The notes: generated by a model from the letters alone, not told the origin. A DNA stretch of 63,519 nt from Spirochaetes bacterium ADurb.BinA120 (GCA_002069125.1 MVZN01000012.1:1-63519), one strand, 5' to 3'. Positions 35,974 to 44,373 are shown, numbered from the stretch's first letter. A program made the numbers and translations.

Positions 35974-36747
35974 TCAGGGATTCCGCAAGGCCGCCAGAAC
36001 AGCCGCGCCTATCGCCCCGTTCTCCTGCGCGTTTGTGGAAACCTCTATCGGGCATCCAAGCTTTTTCTCCAAAGCGTCCACCACGCCGCGGTTTTTGGCG
36101 ACTCCGCCGGTCATCATGATCGGCGGCACCACCCCCACCCTCTTGGCCATGGCCACCACCCTCGCCGCTATCGATTCGTGGATTCCCGCTATGATATTCT
36201 CCCTGTTTTCGCCCTTGGAGATGAGGGAGATGACCTCCGATTCGGCGAAAACCGTACAGAGGCTGCTGATCTTCGAAGGGTTTTGCGAACGGAGGGACAG
36301 ATCGCCAAATTCATCCAGGTCTACCTCCAGGGCGCGCGCCATGACCTCCAGAAAGCGCCCGGTTCCAGCCGCGCATTTGTCGTTCATGGCGAAATCCTTC
36401 ACCCTGCCGTTCTCATCGACGGCAATGGTCTTGCTGTCCTGGCCGCCGATGTCGATTATGGAGCGAATATGAGGGTTGAGGTAATGGGCGCCGGCGGCGT
36501 GGCAGGTTATCTCCGTGACCGCCGAATCGGCGAACCGTACGCTGTTGCGGCCGTAACCGGTCGCGACTATCCTCTCCACATCTTCCCGCCTCAGGGCCAG
36601 CTCCTGGAGAAGCTCATCGAGAGCCCTGTTCCCCGCCGCTTCGGCGTTATAGCCGGTGAATATGACCCGCGTGCCCAGTATGCCGCCATCCTTCACGACA
36701 GCCGCTTTGGTGGTGATCGATCCAATATCCATTCCAACCGTCAGCAT
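35974..36747 (-). CDS. 2-hydroxyacyl-CoA dehydratase activator (BadF/HgdC family ATPase)
   Basis: The 257-residue protein has the ASKHA nucleotide fold of HgdC-type activators: DIGSITTKAAVV at 7-18, DIGGQDSK at 99-106, and two Cys (Cys125 in KCAAGTGRF, Cys164 in SLCTVF) at the spacing that holds a [4Fe-4S] cluster between two subunits. Such proteins use ATP to inject an electron into 2-hydroxyacyl-CoA dehydratases or benzoyl-CoA reductases. No dehydratase subunit is in the window. The activator is oxygen-sensitive, supporting an anaerobic lifestyle. It converges on the NYN gene and lies 17 bases after the esterase-like gene. Confidence 0.92.
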   Translation of the reverse strand: MLTVGMDIGSITTKAAVVKDGGILGTRVIFTGYNAEAAGNRALDELLQELALRREDVERIVATGYGRNSVRFADSAVTEITCHAAGAHYLNPHIRSIIDIGGQDSKTIAVDENGRVKDFAMNDKCAAGTGRFLEVMARALEVDLDEFGDLSLRSQNPSKISSLCTVFAESEVISLISKGENRENIIAGIHESIAARVVAMAKRVGVVPPIMMTGGVAKNRGVVDALEKKLGCPIEVSTNAQENGAIGAAVLAALRNP

Positions 36748-36764
36748 CTACCCGGCTCCTTCGA

Positions 36765-37652
36765 TCAGTTAGTGAGATGTGCATTGAAAAACGCCATCAT
36801 GTCGGCGGCCATGCCGCGCCACAGCTTCCACTCATGCGACTGGTTGCGGGTCTCCCGGTACTCCACGACATATCCGCTTTCATTCTTTTTATGAAGATTG
36901 TTAAGCCGAATGCCGAGCAGGCGCGACTGCTCGATCGGCACTGTGGTATCCTTGTCTCCATGCGCGAGAAAAACCGGGGTCTTTTCGAGGTTCACGGCGA
37001 GTTCCAGGATATTGTCGTCCCGCAGCCAGCGCTCCTTGAATTCGGCAAAACGGCCGTAAACGGCCATAAGCGCCTGGTTCTGGGTGAGCGCCATCATATC
37101 GTAATAGCCCGACAGTCCAGCGGCGGCCCCGAACATGTCCGCGTTGGAAGAGGCGACCAGGAGCGCTCCCCTGGCCCCCGTGCCTATGCCGGCGATTCCC
37201 GTCGAGGCCCTGTTCCGTGCCACACCGTATTCCCGCCTCAGAAAAGGCACGAGAACCGTAGACACCCATCCGCCACCCGGAACGGCCCCCCATCGCGTCC
37301 GGGTTTCCGGGTAGTAGGCAGTCTCATATTGCGTAGCGCCCATGGAGGGGCACACCAGCACGATCGCGTATTTATCCGCGTACCTTCGGACTTCCGTGTT
37401 TGCGCCCCAGTCGCGGGAAGACCCACCATAGTCGTGCAGAAGGATGACGGTGCGTCCCCGACGCGACGAATATTCCGCCGGGAAATAGGTCCGCGCCTCC
37501 ACCGAGCTTTCGACTCCGTCGACGGAGAATGTGACCGCGATGTCGGTCCATTGTCCCGTCGGCGCGACGCGCAGGCTCCGCTCAGTCCCAGTCGAGCAAG
37601 CAAACCCGGCGAGCACGAAAAGCGCCGCCGTCATTCCCGGTAAGCTTTTCAT
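36765..37652 (-). CDS. Esterase/PHB-depolymerase-like exported protein without nucleophile serine
   Basis: The 295-residue protein has an N-terminal export signal with Cys19 in LAGFACS, a possible but nonstandard lipobox. It follows the esterase D/LpqC fold: VILLHDYGGSSRDWG, CPSMGATQYETAYYPE, LAHGDKDTTVP for the acid and QSHEWKLW for the His. The nucleophile elbow, normally GxSxG, reads GIGTG at 155-159, so Gly157 replaces the Ser; AGC to GGC would be one base. It is likely inactive as an esterase or is a binding protein. It has its own promoter at 37696-37724. Confidence 0.78.
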   Translation of the reverse strand: MKSLPGMTAALFVLAGFACSTGTERSLRVAPTGQWTDIAVTFSVDGVESSVEARTYFPAEYSSRRGRTVILLHDYGGSSRDWGANTEVRRYADKYAIVLVCPSMGATQYETAYYPETRTRWGAVPGGGWVSTVLVPFLRREYGVARNRASTGIAGIGTGARGALLVASSNADMFGAAAGLSGYYDMMALTQNQALMAVYGRFAEFKERWLRDDNILELAVNLEKTPVFLAHGDKDTTVPIEQSRLLGIRLNNLHKKNESGYVVEYRETRNQSHEWKLWRGMAADMMAFFNAHLTN

Positions 37653-37695
37653 TTTCTTTCACCCGGAGTCAGGGTATTAAACGCGACAAGGACGA

Positions 37696-37724
37696 AGTAT
37701 AGTAACGGGGAGCCTATCCGTCAA
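37696..37724 (-). promoter_or_regulatory. Sigma-70 promoter for the esterase-like gene
   Basis: On the minus strand TTGACG (complement of 37719-37724) and TATACT (complement of 37696-37701) are spaced by 17 bases, about 40 bases before the start codon at 37652. Both boxes are five of six matches. Confidence 0.65.
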
Positions 37725-37749
37725 CAGCATTATTGGCCGGCCCGATACC

Positions 37750-38427
37750 CTATAGGTATCCGGCCTCTTTCATGCTGAGGTATGACGATTGACCAATGAT
37801 GACGTGATCGAGAAGCTCTATGCCGATTATCACCCCGGCCTCCTTTATTCTTTTGGTCGCAGCGATGTCCTCCCGCGACGGCACCAGAACCCCCGAGGGA
37901 TGATTATGCGCGACTATGATCGACGCCCCGGCCTCCCGTATGGCCTCCCTGTAGATCTCCCGAGGGTGTACGAGCGCCTCGGTGACCGTACCGACCGAAA
38001 CCGTGGTTTTTTTTAAAATGCTGTTCTTGTTGTTCAGAATAAAAACCCGAAACTCCTCCCTCTGGAGGGCCGCCATCTCGGGCTGAAGCAGCCTCCATAC
38101 CCTTTCGGGTGAATCCAGGACCTGGCAGGAATTCCTTGCCGAGAGGAGTCTTATCCCCAGCTCGAAGGCGGCACGTATCCGAATAGCCTTCTTTATCCCC
38201 AGGCCATGGCATCGGGCCATCTCCCTCAATCCCGAACCATGGATACCCCGAAGCCCGCCGAACCTCTTCACCATGCCCGACGCCAGGTCCAGTACATCGA
38301 TCGAGCGCGTTCCGGTTCCCAGAATCACCGCAAGAAGCTCCGTGTCCGAAAGCTCCTCTACGCTTCCGCCCGAGATGCATTTTTGCAGGGGAAGATGATC
38401 TCGTATATCTTTCAGTTTTCCGTTCAT
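37750..38427 (-). CDS. radC: RadC-family JAB/JAMM protein
   Basis: The 225-residue protein has the N-terminal helix-hairpin-helix region (ELSDTELLAVILGTGT, GLREMARCHGLGIKKAIRIRA in part) and the C-terminal JAB1/MPN metal site VAHNHPSG followed by LVPSREDI. Despite its name, a role in DNA repair is not established for RadC. It stands alone between the esterase-like gene and the divergent STAS gene. The 206-base gap upstream (38428-38633) contains a short ACGG/CCGT hairpin with a T-run near 38471-38489 but no gene. Confidence 0.92.
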   Translation of the reverse strand: MNGKLKDIRDHLPLQKCISGGSVEELSDTELLAVILGTGTRSIDVLDLASGMVKRFGGLRGIHGSGLREMARCHGLGIKKAIRIRAAFELGIRLLSARNSCQVLDSPERVWRLLQPEMAALQREEFRVFILNNKNSILKKTTVSVGTVTEALVHPREIYREAIREAGASIIVAHNHPSGVLVPSREDIAATKRIKEAGVIIGIELLDHVIIGQSSYLSMKEAGYL

Positions 38428-38633
38428 ATAACAAATACGTTCCAGCGGAGTGACATGTTAAAACTTTTTTACGGGAAAGCCGTTTTTTTGTCTTATCGCC
38501 GGCGAAAGCTTCGGGAATGATTGTAAAATGTTGTTTACTAAAAGCCCCATAAGCGCTATTCTGGCTTGTTTGAGCGAGCAAAACCGCCCTTTCTTTCCAG
38601 GACGTGTATTATTTCTTATCTGTGGAGAATAAA

Positions 38634-38963
38634 ATGTTAGAACTCAAAGACCTTGGAGACGGCCTTTTCGTTGCGAAGGTTACAATGAATGAAGTGCTTA
38701 CGCTCGATGTCCCCGAACTCAAGGAGAAGCTGCAGCACGAGATTCTGAACAAGGGAATAAAAAAGCTGGTACTCGACCTATCGGATGTAAAGCTGATAAC
38801 CAGCTCGGGTATCGGCATTTTCCTCAATATCAACCAGAACTTGAAAAACGCATTGCGTCTTGCCGCCCCTCAGTCCGAAGTCGAAAAGGTCCTCGAGCTT
38901 ACCAAGGTATCATCCGTCATCAAGATATTCAGCACGGTCGATGCGGCGATAAAAAGTTTATAA
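38634..38963 (+). CDS. STAS-domain anti-sigma-factor antagonist
   Basis: This 109-residue protein is one STAS domain: LTLDVPELKEKLQHEIL, KKLVLDLSDVKLITSSGIGIFL, where Ser in SSGIG is the usual phosphorylation site, and a C-terminal KVSSVIKIFSTVDAAI. Antagonists of this type release sigma factors from RsbW-like kinases, and a possible kinase is encoded at 17397-18599. The ATG at 38634 has GGAG upstream. The small RNA promoter begins 19 bases after its stop. Confidence 0.9.
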   Translation: MLELKDLGDGLFVAKVTMNEVLTLDVPELKEKLQHEILNKGIKKLVLDLSDVKLITSSGIGIFLNINQNLKNALRLAAPQSEVEKVLELTKVSSVIKIFSTVDAAIKSL

Positions 38964-38981
38964 AAAATATTGAAATATTTT

Positions 38982-39010
38982 TTGACTTCGACGCGGGTCG
39001 TGTGTATTAT
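38982..39010 (+). promoter_or_regulatory. Sigma-70 promoter of the candidate small RNA
   Basis: TTGACT at 38982-38987 and TATTAT at 39005-39010 are separated by exactly 17 bases; each box matches consensus at five of six positions. The predicted start is near 39017, just at the first hairpin of the transcript. This is among the best promoters in the window. Confidence 0.75.
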
Positions 39011-39016
39011 ATGGTC

Positions 39017-39163
39017 AAGAAGAGGACGTGGGATTTAACATCGCAGTGTTTTCTTCGACGACACCATAGGTGTCCATAATTCGGTACACACGTGTACCAT
39101 TGATCTAATCGATCAAAACAGGGAAACGGGGAACAATCCGGAGGGGATGTTCCCCTTTCTTTT
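39017..39163 (+). ncRNA. Candidate structured small RNA, about 147 nt
   Basis: Between the STAS gene and the DUF167 gene a transcript would run from the promoter above to a terminator. It has successive hairpins: an outer stem AAGAA (39017) with TTCTT (39051); GACACC-ATA-GGTGTC (39060-39074); GGTACAC-AC-GTGTACC (39083-39098); TGATC-TAATC-GATCA (39101-39115); and the terminator GGGGAACA / TGTTCCCC (39128-39155) followed by TTTCTTTT. No ORF is evident. It does not look like SRP RNA, 6S, tmRNA or RNase P RNA. It could be a stand-alone regulator or a leader of the DUF167 gene. The class is unassigned. Confidence 0.6.
39128..39163 (+). terminator. Rho-independent terminator of the candidate small RNA
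   Basis: An 8-bp stem GGGGAACA / TGTTCCCC with a 12-base loop is followed by TTTCTTTT. It ends about 90 bases before the DUF167 start. Confidence 0.8.
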
Positions 39164-39254
39164 ATGCCCTTCGGCCATGCCTCCACCCCTTCGGCTTTAG
39201 ATGGCGATGGCGGCCTCAATTAATAAAATCATTTGCCCTGAACCAGGGCCTGGC

Positions 39255-39533
39255 ATGATAATTTCGCGCATGGAAACGAGAACACTGATATCGATAAGCG
39301 TCACTCCCCGGTCATCGCGGAGCCGGATTAGCCGCGACGAACAGGGCGGCATAAGGGCCTATCTCAATTCCCCCCCCGCCGAGGGAAGGGCGAATGAAGA
39401 GCTCATAGTTCTATTATCACGTTTGCTCGGCATAGCCAAATCCCGCATAAGGATTGAAAGAGGTGGCCGGGGGCGGAAAAAAACATTATCGATCGAGGGT
39501 ATGACCGAAGCGGAAATACTCGACCGCATCTGA
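39255..39533 (+). CDS. DUF167 (YggU/UPF0235) family protein
   Basis: The 92-residue protein has the DUF167 pattern: ISISVTPRSSRSRI, YLNSPPAEGRANEELI, LSRLLGIAKSRIRIERGGRGRKKTLSI. The family is small, conserved and of unknown function. Start choice is uncertain: 39255 (AGGG upstream) or 39270; a longer frame opens at 39201 but its beginning lacks the family pattern. The gap to the next gene end (39534-39658) shows nothing clear. Confidence 0.85.
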   Translation: MIISRMETRTLISISVTPRSSRSRISRDEQGGIRAYLNSPPAEGRANEELIVLLSRLLGIAKSRIRIERGGRGRKKTLSIEGMTEAEILDRI

Positions 39534-39658
39534 TCCGGGCCCGGTAATCGCGGGAATAGGGCTTCCGATATTGGGTCCTTCTTTATTGTAACTCGCCTGT
39601 TATATGAACATTAAGTAAGGATAAGCTACGGCCCCCGGCCATCTTTTGGCCCGCGATA

Positions 39659-41497
39659 TTAGAACAGGTCGTCCAGTTCCTTTAAAACGCCGCCTTCTCC
39701 TTCCGGGGGGCTCTTCTTTTCGCCGTCACTCCCCGCCTGTTCGTCATCATGCGCCTCCTCCATGGCCGCCCGGGAGGTCATCTTCCGCATTTCCTCTTCA
39801 TCGAGCTCTTCCTGCCCATAGAGGTCGCCCCCTGTTCCGAGCCGGTAGGCGAAGGCCGAGGCGTAATAATAGGCGGAAAGGACAGCCTCATACACCTTTT
39901 TACCGTTCATCTTCTTGCTGCCCTCTATTGCCGATTCGAATTCGAGTACGTCCTGCGGATTGTCGATTATGCGCTGCTCTCCGTTCATGTCGACGATGAG
40001 CGCCGACAGCTCCACGAGCACCTTTTCCATGAAGGCGCATACCGTCATTCGAACGCTCTTCCCTACCGAAGACTTTTTCTTGTCCAGAGCCGTCAGCCTG
40101 TTCGAATAATCGATATACTGGGCGCTCGACGTGGGCTTCTCGTTTCGCGCCTTCTCATAGGCCTCTATGGCGTCGGCATAGTCCTTGAAAACATTCATAC
40201 AGCGCCGCAGGTCGTTATAGAGGTCCGAAAGCCTGACTCGGTAATCCACCTTCCCCTGGGCGGTGAACTGTACGTTGTACCTTATCTTGTTTGTCGTGAG
40301 GATGAAGGAATACTCTTCGTCGAATTCCCTGAACAGAATGTGGGCCAGCAGTATTTTATCGTTGTCCCGGACATATCTAAAAATGCCGGTCTTATCGTAC
40401 ACCGAGCGCAATTTTTTTAAATCCAGCGAGTGCATGATGGAAAGCCCCTTGCGTACCGCCTCCGGGATCTGGTCCTCATTTTCGGCATCCACCCCGCATT
40501 CTTCCGCGGCCTCATCTTCCTCCTGCTGGCGCAAGGTTGGGCTTTTCGTCCGAGTTCTCCTCCCCGGCACCTCACTCTCCGATATCCCGAGAATTCTCGC
40601 TATCATCGGGTCCTTCATCGGGTACAGCTCGCCAAGATAATTACAGAACAGCCAGTACAGCGCCATATACAGCCTGTTGAATACTACGGCGACGTCGTGC
40701 CTTATCTTCTTGCGTTTCATGGAGTAAAGGGATGGCTTGCCCTTCTCCAGGCTCATCTGCATCGCTATCGCCCTGTCGAACGCATGCAGTATGAACTCCT
40801 GGTACGGAAACAGCACATACAGCTTTCTGAACAAGCGTGTGAGCGGCTCCCTCAGTTCGGAGGCCTTCTGGTCGATGTGCTGAAAGTTGACATGGTGCTC
40901 TACGATCTGGTTTATCAAGCCGCGGTCGAACACCTCCGACGACATTTCGATAAGCTCGTAATAGAGGGGATTCAGCCGGTCAAGCTCCTCTACTATCTCC
41001 GCGCCTATCCTGTGGCTCTGCTTGAAGATGTCCATATAGACAAGCTGCATTTCGAGCAGGGCGGACTTCAGCTCGGAGTTAAAACGATCGAGGAACTTCC
41101 TGGTGATAAACTCTCCGTAAAAATCGGTGACCCCCATCGTAAAAAGCCTTATTCGTATCTGCCATCGGTTTAAAAAGCGCGCTATGGAGGCGAGAAAGCC
41201 CTTTGCCGGCACCGGGATGGGCGCAGATGCCGCCTTTACCGCCGGCCGGGAGGTCTGTAAAGGCCGGGGGGCGGCCTTTCGCTCCCCCTCCTTAAGCCTC
41301 TCGGCATGGCTATCGATCCTGCTTCTGAACTGCCGCTGCTTCTCCCTGTCGAAATCGGCCAGGGGGCGCTGCCTTTTTTCTTTTACGACCTGCCCGCCGG
41401 CATCCACAAACTTGTTGAATAGCTGTTTCTTCTCGCTTTCGTCAAGGTGCTCGGCGCCGATATTCTTCCGAGTTTTGTCGATTCGTTCAGTACCCAT
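39659..41497 (-). CDS. Large cytoplasmic protein of unknown function
   Basis: The 612-residue protein has a charged, disordered N-terminus (1-100), a mostly helical core (about 105-310 and 350-550) with phrases such as FNRWQIRIRLFTMGVTDF (start altered), LYMALYWLFCNYLGELYPM and VRDNDKILLAHILFREF, and an acidic Glu-rich tail. No signal peptide or clear membrane segment is present. Spirochaetes encode proteins of this size and composition of unknown function (possibly the DUF5312 group), but I could not confirm membership. It has a good promoter and a GGGAG ribosome site just before the ATG. No motif points to catalysis. Confidence 0.8.
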   Translation of the reverse strand: MGTERIDKTRKNIGAEHLDESEKKQLFNKFVDAGGQVVKEKRQRPLADFDREKQRQFRSRIDSHAERLKEGERKAAPRPLQTSRPAVKAASAPIPVPAKGFLASIARFLNRWQIRIRLFTMGVTDFYGEFITRKFLDRFNSELKSALLEMQLVYMDIFKQSHRIGAEIVEELDRLNPLYYELIEMSSEVFDRGLINQIVEHHVNFQHIDQKASELREPLTRLFRKLYVLFPYQEFILHAFDRAIAMQMSLEKGKPSLYSMKRKKIRHDVAVVFNRLYMALYWLFCNYLGELYPMKDPMIARILGISESEVPGRRTRTKSPTLRQQEEDEAAEECGVDAENEDQIPEAVRKGLSIMHSLDLKKLRSVYDKTGIFRYVRDNDKILLAHILFREFDEEYSFILTTNKIRYNVQFTAQGKVDYRVRLSDLYNDLRRCMNVFKDYADAIEAYEKARNEKPTSSAQYIDYSNRLTALDKKKSSVGKSVRMTVCAFMEKVLVELSALIVDMNGEQRIIDNPQDVLEFESAIEGSKKMNGKKVYEAVLSAYYYASAFAYRLGTGGDLYGQEELDEEEMRKMTSRAAMEEAHDDEQAGSDGEKKSPPEGEGGVLKELDDLF

Positions 41498-41571
41498 CTC
41501 CCGCTGCCCGTAGCGCCCGGGTCATTCCTCCCGCATACTGTCACAAATCAGCACACCGTACGCTCGCATAT

Positions 41572-41601
41572 ATTATTCAATCAAGAATCACCGGCTGTCA
41601 A
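41572..41601 (-). promoter_or_regulatory. Sigma-70 promoter for the 612-residue protein gene
   Basis: On the minus strand a perfect TTGACA (complement of 41596-41601) is followed after 18 bases by AATAAT (complement of 41572-41577). The leader to the ATG at 41497 would be about 65 bases. Confidence 0.6.
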
Positions 41602-41647
41602 TAACTAATAGGCCATAAGAGCCCCCGCCTGGATAAACACACTTTAA

Positions 41648-41680
41648 GGCCTGGCAGCCATCGCATAGGGCTGCCAGGCC
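41648..41680 (+). terminator. Strong isolated hairpin, terminator-like
   Basis: A perfect 12-bp stem GGCCTGGCAGCC / GGCTGCCAGGCC with a 9-base loop is followed by CAATTTTAT on the plus strand. It lies in the 332-base gap between two divergent genes, so no obvious upstream gene on either strand ends here. It may end an unseen short transcript or act as a structural block. The gap otherwise contains the two flanking promoters. Confidence 0.5.
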
Positions 41681-41721
41681 CAATTTTATCCATGCTTTTA
41701 CGAACGAACGCCATATTTCGG

Positions 41722-41750
41722 TTGAATTGCCGCCAGGCACGGAATATAAT
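41722..41750 (+). promoter_or_regulatory. Sigma-70 promoter for yjbQ
   Basis: TTGAAT at 41722-41727 and a perfect TATAAT at 41745-41750 are spaced by 17 bases, about 80 bases before the start at 41830. Confidence 0.7.
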
Positions 41751-41829
41751 CCTAAACCCGATTAAGCGTACCTGGCTTTTGCATTCCAAACGGCCAAAAA
41801 CCGCGAGCGAAGGAGGGAGGCCCGAAGAC

Positions 41830-42222
41830 ATGGTCCACAAGTTTACAGTAAGCTCGTCTTTAAGGGAGGAGCTCATCGACATTACCGGCGAGGTCAGCCG
41901 CTTCATTGCTTCGAGCGGAATGACCGAGGGAGTATGCTTTGCCTACACTCCACATACAACGGCAGGGCTCACCATCAATGAAAACGCCGATCCCGCCGTC
42001 CGAGGGGATATTCTAAAAGGGCTTTCGGCGCTCAACCTGGAACGGGTTCATTTCGCCCACCGCGAAGGCAACTCCCCCGCACATATAAAATCATCCCTCA
42101 TGGGCTGTTCCCTGTTCGTACTCGTCGAGAAGGGAGCGGCCGTTCTGGGCACATGGCAGGGTATATATTTCTGCGAGTTTGACGGCCCTCGCAAGCGCAC
42201 GGTAATACTTAAATCGGGCTGA
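41830..42222 (+). CDS. yjbQ: YjbQ (UPF0047) family protein
   Basis: The 130-residue protein has the UPF0047 signature: a small beta-rich fold with CFAYTPHTTAGLTINENADP, then FAHREGNSPAHIKSSLMG and LGTWQGIYFCEFDGPRKR. Conserved His residues in TPHTT and AHIKSSL form the putative metal site. A weak thiamin-phosphate-synthase activity was reported for E. coli YjbQ, but the true role is unclear. I chose the ATG at 41830, which the AAGGAGGGAGG site serves, over the longer upstream frame. Confidence 0.92.
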   Translation: MVHKFTVSSSLREELIDITGEVSRFIASSGMTEGVCFAYTPHTTAGLTINENADPAVRGDILKGLSALNLERVHFAHREGNSPAHIKSSLMGCSLFVLVEKGAAVLGTWQGIYFCEFDGPRKRTVILKSG

Positions 42223-42341
42223 GACGCACGGCCCGGTTAAAAAATGCTTGCCACTGTTCCACAACGGGTCCGAGATTGACATGGAGGGCCGTTCCGTGCA
42301 CTTTGAGGCCCGCCCCACTAACTATTAGGCAGGTACTGGAG

Positions 42342-43196
42342 ATGGATTATTTCAAGGGGACCGGGGACTATGTGCTCTCGCCCGAGCTTAAGGATAACGT
42401 AAACGTATCGATAGCGCTGGGAAGACCGCTTCTCGTTAAAGGCGAGCCCGGCACGGGAAAGACTCTTCTCGCTCACTCCATAGCGGAGGGAATCGGCAAA
42501 AGGCTCAACATCTGGAACATAAAGTCCACGACCAAGGCGCGAGAGGGCCTGTATGTCTACGATACCGTCCAGCGTCTAAACGATGCCCGTTTCGGCGACA
42601 GGGACATCTCCGACATCAAGCAGTACATCAAGCTCGGCAAGCTCGGCGAGTCCTTCTCCTCCGAGGAACAGGTGGTGCTGCTCATCGACGAAATCGACAA
42701 GGCGGACATCGAATTCCCAAATGACCTCTTGAACGAGCTCGACGAGATGAGCTTCTATATCCCCGAAACCGGCGAGACGATAAAAGCGAAGCACAGGCCC
42801 ATAGTCATCATCACATCCAACAGCGAGAAGGAGCTTCCCGATCCCTTCCTGCGAAGGTGCGTTTTTCACTACATCGAGTTTCCTTCCGAGTCGCTTATGG
42901 AGGAGATCGTGTACGTTCATTTTCCCGTCATTGAGAAGAAGCTTCTCAGGGAATGCCTCAAGAAGTTCTACTGGATACGCCAGTTCGACATGCTCCGCAA
43001 GAAGCCTTCGACCAGCGAACTTATCGATTGGATACAGGCCCTCATGGCGGGCGGCATCTCACCCTCCAAGGTCGAGAAGGAATTGCCCTTCCTCGGCACC
43101 CTGCTCAAAAAAAAGGAGGACACCGACCTGGTGGCCCAGTCCTCATCAGGACATCACGGCTTCAACACCAGTATACGGACGCGAAATGTTTATTAA
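42342..43196 (+). CDS. MoxR-family AAA+ ATPase
   Basis: The 284-residue protein begins DYFKGTGDYVLSPEL and has Walker A GEPGTGKT at 34-41, Walker B VVLLIDEIDKAD near 112-123, sensor 1 IVIITSNSEKELPD, and the arginine-containing DPFLRRCVFHYIEF. It belongs to the MoxR-like group that works with VWA-domain proteins, acting as a chaperone for metal centre or complex assembly. The VWA partner gene overlaps its last 11 bases. A TTG-initiated extension upstream (from 42276) exists but lacks family residues. Confidence 0.9.
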   Translation: MDYFKGTGDYVLSPELKDNVNVSIALGRPLLVKGEPGTGKTLLAHSIAEGIGKRLNIWNIKSTTKAREGLYVYDTVQRLNDARFGDRDISDIKQYIKLGKLGESFSSEEQVVLLIDEIDKADIEFPNDLLNELDEMSFYIPETGETIKAKHRPIVIITSNSEKELPDPFLRRCVFHYIEFPSESLMEEIVYVHFPVIEKKLLRECLKKFYWIRQFDMLRKKPSTSELIDWIQALMAGGISPSKVEKELPFLGTLLKKKEDTDLVAQSSSGHHGFNTSIRTRNVY

Positions 43197-44373
43197 CTTT
43201 TTTTTCAACCTCAAGGCGCACGGCGTGCCGGTGTCTCTTCACGAATGGATCACCCTGCACCATGCGCTCTCAAAAAACCTTAACGACTGCAGCCTTACAC
43301 GCTTTTATCACGTGGCGCGCTCCATACTGGTCAAAAACGAGATCTTCTTCGACCGCTACGACCTCGCCTTCCTCGATACATTCAAGGACATCGAGACCAC
43401 CGACGAAATGCTCGAGAAGATACTCGAAGGCCTGAAAAAGGTAAAGGAGCTCAAACTCAGCGAGGAGGAGAAGCGCCAGATCGAGGAACTCGATCTCGAC
43501 GAGGTGCTGCGCAATTTCGAGGAACAGCTCCGCCAGGGGCATTTCAAGGAACACGTGGGGGGCAACCGCGCCATAGGCACGGGCGGCCGCTCGACACAGG
43601 GAGCCTGGGGATACAATCCCGCCGGGGTGCGCATCGGGCAGGGTGAATCACGCCACAAGCGCGCCGTCCAGATAGCGGAAAAACGGAGCTTCAGGAACTA
43701 TTCCAGCTCAATCACCCTGGACACCCGCCAGATGAAGGTGGCCCTTGCCCATCTCAGGGCCCTCCTCCCTCTCGGCCCGGAGGAAAAACTAAATCTGGAG
43801 GCGACGATAGACGCTACCAGCAAGAACGCCGGCGAGATCGAGCTAATCTGGGAGAACAAGGAGAAAAAGGCCGCGAAGGTCATTCTCATGATGGACGTAG
43901 GCGGCTCCATGACACCCTACGCGCGCATGGTCGAGCGCCTGTTTTCCGCCGCTTCGTCGCAGATAAGCAGGTTCAAACACTTTTATTTTCACAACTGTCC
44001 ATACCAGGATCTCTGGACCGATATCGAGCGGAGGGACTCCGTAAGTACCGCCGAGTTTTTAAGGAGCGAGGACTCCGATTACAAGCTTATAATGGTCGGC
44101 GACGCCGAGATGGCCCCCTCCGAGCTAACCTGGGTAAACGGGGCGGTGGATTACTGGTACCACAACGACATCCCGGGACTGGTATGGCTCCAGCGCATAC
44201 GTGAGAAGTTCCGCGATTCAATCTGGCTCACGCCTATCCAGAGAAGGGCCTGGGGATACGTGCAAACCACCCGCATGATAGCCGACATTTTCCCCATGTT
44301 CGAGCTCACGCTCGACGGCCTGGACGACGGGGTTAAATTTCTTATGCAGGGGAAGGGCCGACTCAATGCCTGA
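43186..44373 (+). CDS. VWA-domain protein (CoxE/COG3825-like) paired with MoxR ATPase
   Basis: The 395-residue protein has an N-terminal helical region (FINFFFNLKAHGVPVSLHEW), a charged linker, and a C-terminal VWA-like domain in which the MIDAS start reads MMDVGGSM (Asp near 237). The first Ser of the DxSxS motif is Gly, a variant common in this family. APSELTWVNGAVDYWYH and LTPIQRRAWGYVQTTRMI follow. It presumably acts with the overlapping MoxR ATPase. Its own end overlaps the ABC gene by 8 bases. The frame upstream of 43186 is open, but this ATG fits the family. Confidence 0.87.
   Translation: MFINFFFNLKAHGVPVSLHEWITLHHALSKNLNDCSLTRFYHVARSILVKNEIFFDRYDLAFLDTFKDIETTDEMLEKILEGLKKVKELKLSEEEKRQIEELDLDEVLRNFEEQLRQGHFKEHVGGNRAIGTGGRSTQGAWGYNPAGVRIGQGESRHKRAVQIAEKRSFRNYSSSITLDTRQMKVALAHLRALLPLGPEEKLNLEATIDATSKNAGEIELIWENKEKKAAKVILMMDVGGSMTPYARMVERLFSAASSQISRFKHFYFHNCPYQDLWTDIERRDSVSTAEFLRSEDSDYKLIMVGDAEMAPSELTWVNGAVDYWYHNDIPGLVWLQRIREKFRDSIWLTPIQRRAWGYVQTTRMIADIFPMFELTLDGLDDGVKFLMQGKGRLNA

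Noticed and set aside
39128-39163. SRP RNA tetraloop region (CCGGAGGGGA)
   Set aside because: The surrounding conserved SRP sequence is absent; the segment is the loop of a terminator.
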